Below are positions 5,798-6,360 of a stretch of 6,360 nt of DNA, piece after piece. The notes below the pieces were generated by a model that was not told the DNA's origin, made no database searches, and saw only the letters and a list, made by a program, of their open reading frames with translations. Source of the DNA: JBHIER01 sp046760705 [NCBI: bacterium] (GTDB lineage: Bacteria > JBHIER01 > G020348925); the NCBI GenBank assembly GCA_046760705.1, contig JBHIER010000202.1, forward strand, positions 1-6,360, given 5' to 3'. Each line of letters begins with the position of its first letter. The stretch's first letter is position 1. The position numbers were made by a program, and so were the translations under genes.

Positions 5798-6360
5798 ATG
5801 AGATGCAAAATTTGTGGTAAAGAGTATCCTTCGACATATTACTTTACAACTGAGGATGTCTGTACTGAGTGCTATGAGAAAGAGCAGCCAGAGGAGAAGA
5901 AAAAGGGTTCACAGACGGAAAAAGTACTTATGGAGGCGAAGGGCGTGAGTGGTCAGATAGAGGTTCTGGAGGATAAGGTTCGGATAAAGCGCAAGGGTCT
6001 GACGGGGTTCTTAACTCACGGGCTCAAAGGCGATAAGGAAATACTGATTGCACATATCTCGTCTATACAATTCAAAAAAGCCGGGATCATGACTAATGGC
6101 TACATCCAGTTTGCATACTTGGGTGGACAGGAAGCCAAGGGAGGGCTATTTGAAGCGACCAAGGATGAGAACACGGTGATGTTCAACACTTTCCAACAGA
6201 AGTCATTTGAGGCGATAAAGCAAACAATTGAGCAGAGAATGGCGGCATCCAAGACTGGAGCCAAAGCAACATTAAATCTCGATGAACTGGAGAAGCTCGC
6301 TTCCCTTCGAGACAGGGGAATTATAACTGAAGAGGAGTTCAACACGAAGAAGCGGCAACT
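5798..6360 (+). CDS. Zinc-ribbon / PH-like / SHOCT-domain protein (3' end off window)
   Basis: A predicted soluble protein with 187 complete codons visible and no stop before the right edge. Residues 3-25 hold two CxxC pairs (C3, C6, C22, C25), a small zinc-binding head. A charged linker (27-42) follows. Residues about 43-148 form a beta-rich block ending in a helix (VLMEAKGVSGQIEVL, VRIKRKG, ISSIQFKKAG, YIQFAYLGG, SFEAIKQTIEQRM) that resembles the bacterial PH-like fold of DUF4429-type proteins. Residues 159-187 (LDELEKLASLRDRGIITEEE) are a SHOCT motif, a short helical tail usually at the C-terminus, so the gene probably ends just beyond the window. Start ATG 5798 has AGAGGTG (5787-5793) upstream. 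Base composition is more AT-rich than the redox operon, and it is separated from it by a REPIN-like element, so it is probably an unrelated transcription unit. Function unknown. Confidence 0.85.
   Translation, partial: MRCKICGKEYPSTYYFTTEDVCTECYEKEQPEEKKKGSQTEKVLMEAKGVSGQIEVLEDKVRIKRKGLTGFLTHGLKGDKEILIAHISSIQFKKAGIMTNGYIQFAYLGGQEAKGGLFEATKDENTVMFNTFQQKSFEAIKQTIEQRMAASKTGAKATLNLDELEKLASLRDRGIITEEEFNTKKRQ

Overview
The window reads as an accessory but chromosomal stretch of a strictly anaerobic bacterium. The clue is a string of iron-sulfur and flavin redox genes: a fused NfnAB-type transhydrogenase and an [FeFe]-hydrogenase-like Fe-S protein, with small regulatory-looking genes of a type seen beside electron-bifurcating hydrogenases in Clostridia and other anaerobes. 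I cannot name the phylum from sequence alone. All real genes are on the + strand. By eye the left two thirds are GC-rich (roughly 55-60%), and the stretch after about 5420 is clearly more AT-rich (roughly 43%).

Region 1 (3-2084) is the 3' part of one long gene joining an NfnA-like half to an NfnB-like half; its start lies off the left edge. Region 2 (2170-5354) is a tightly packed five-gene set. It holds a DRTGG-domain gene broken by a one-base frameshift, a small HATPase (anti-sigma/RsbW-like) protein, a ferredoxin-plus-hydrogenase-like Fe-S protein with a C-terminal extra cluster domain, a second intact DRTGG-domain gene, and a PHP-family phosphoesterase. Spacings are 0 to 19 bases or overlapping, so these five are very probably one operon, possibly with the nfn gene 85 bases upstream.

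Region 3 (5355-5797) has no recognisable full gene. It opens with a 54-base near-perfect palindrome made of two inverted GTAG-headed hairpins, the architecture of a REPIN. It then carries a near-consensus sigma-70 promoter and a strong Shine-Dalgarno in front of an 18-codon reading frame. Region 4 (5798 to the right edge) is the 5' part of a gene for a cytosolic protein with a four-cysteine zinc-ribbon-like head, a PH-like middle and a SHOCT-like tail.

Working model (inference): NfnAB balances NADH, NADPH and ferredoxin. The HATPase/hydrogenase-like/DRTGG/PHP set could sense the ferredoxin or H2 redox state and signal to metabolism or transcription. The hydrogenase-like protein keeps the four H-cluster cysteines but has lost the usual proton-relay cysteine, which fits a sensor better than a fast enzyme.
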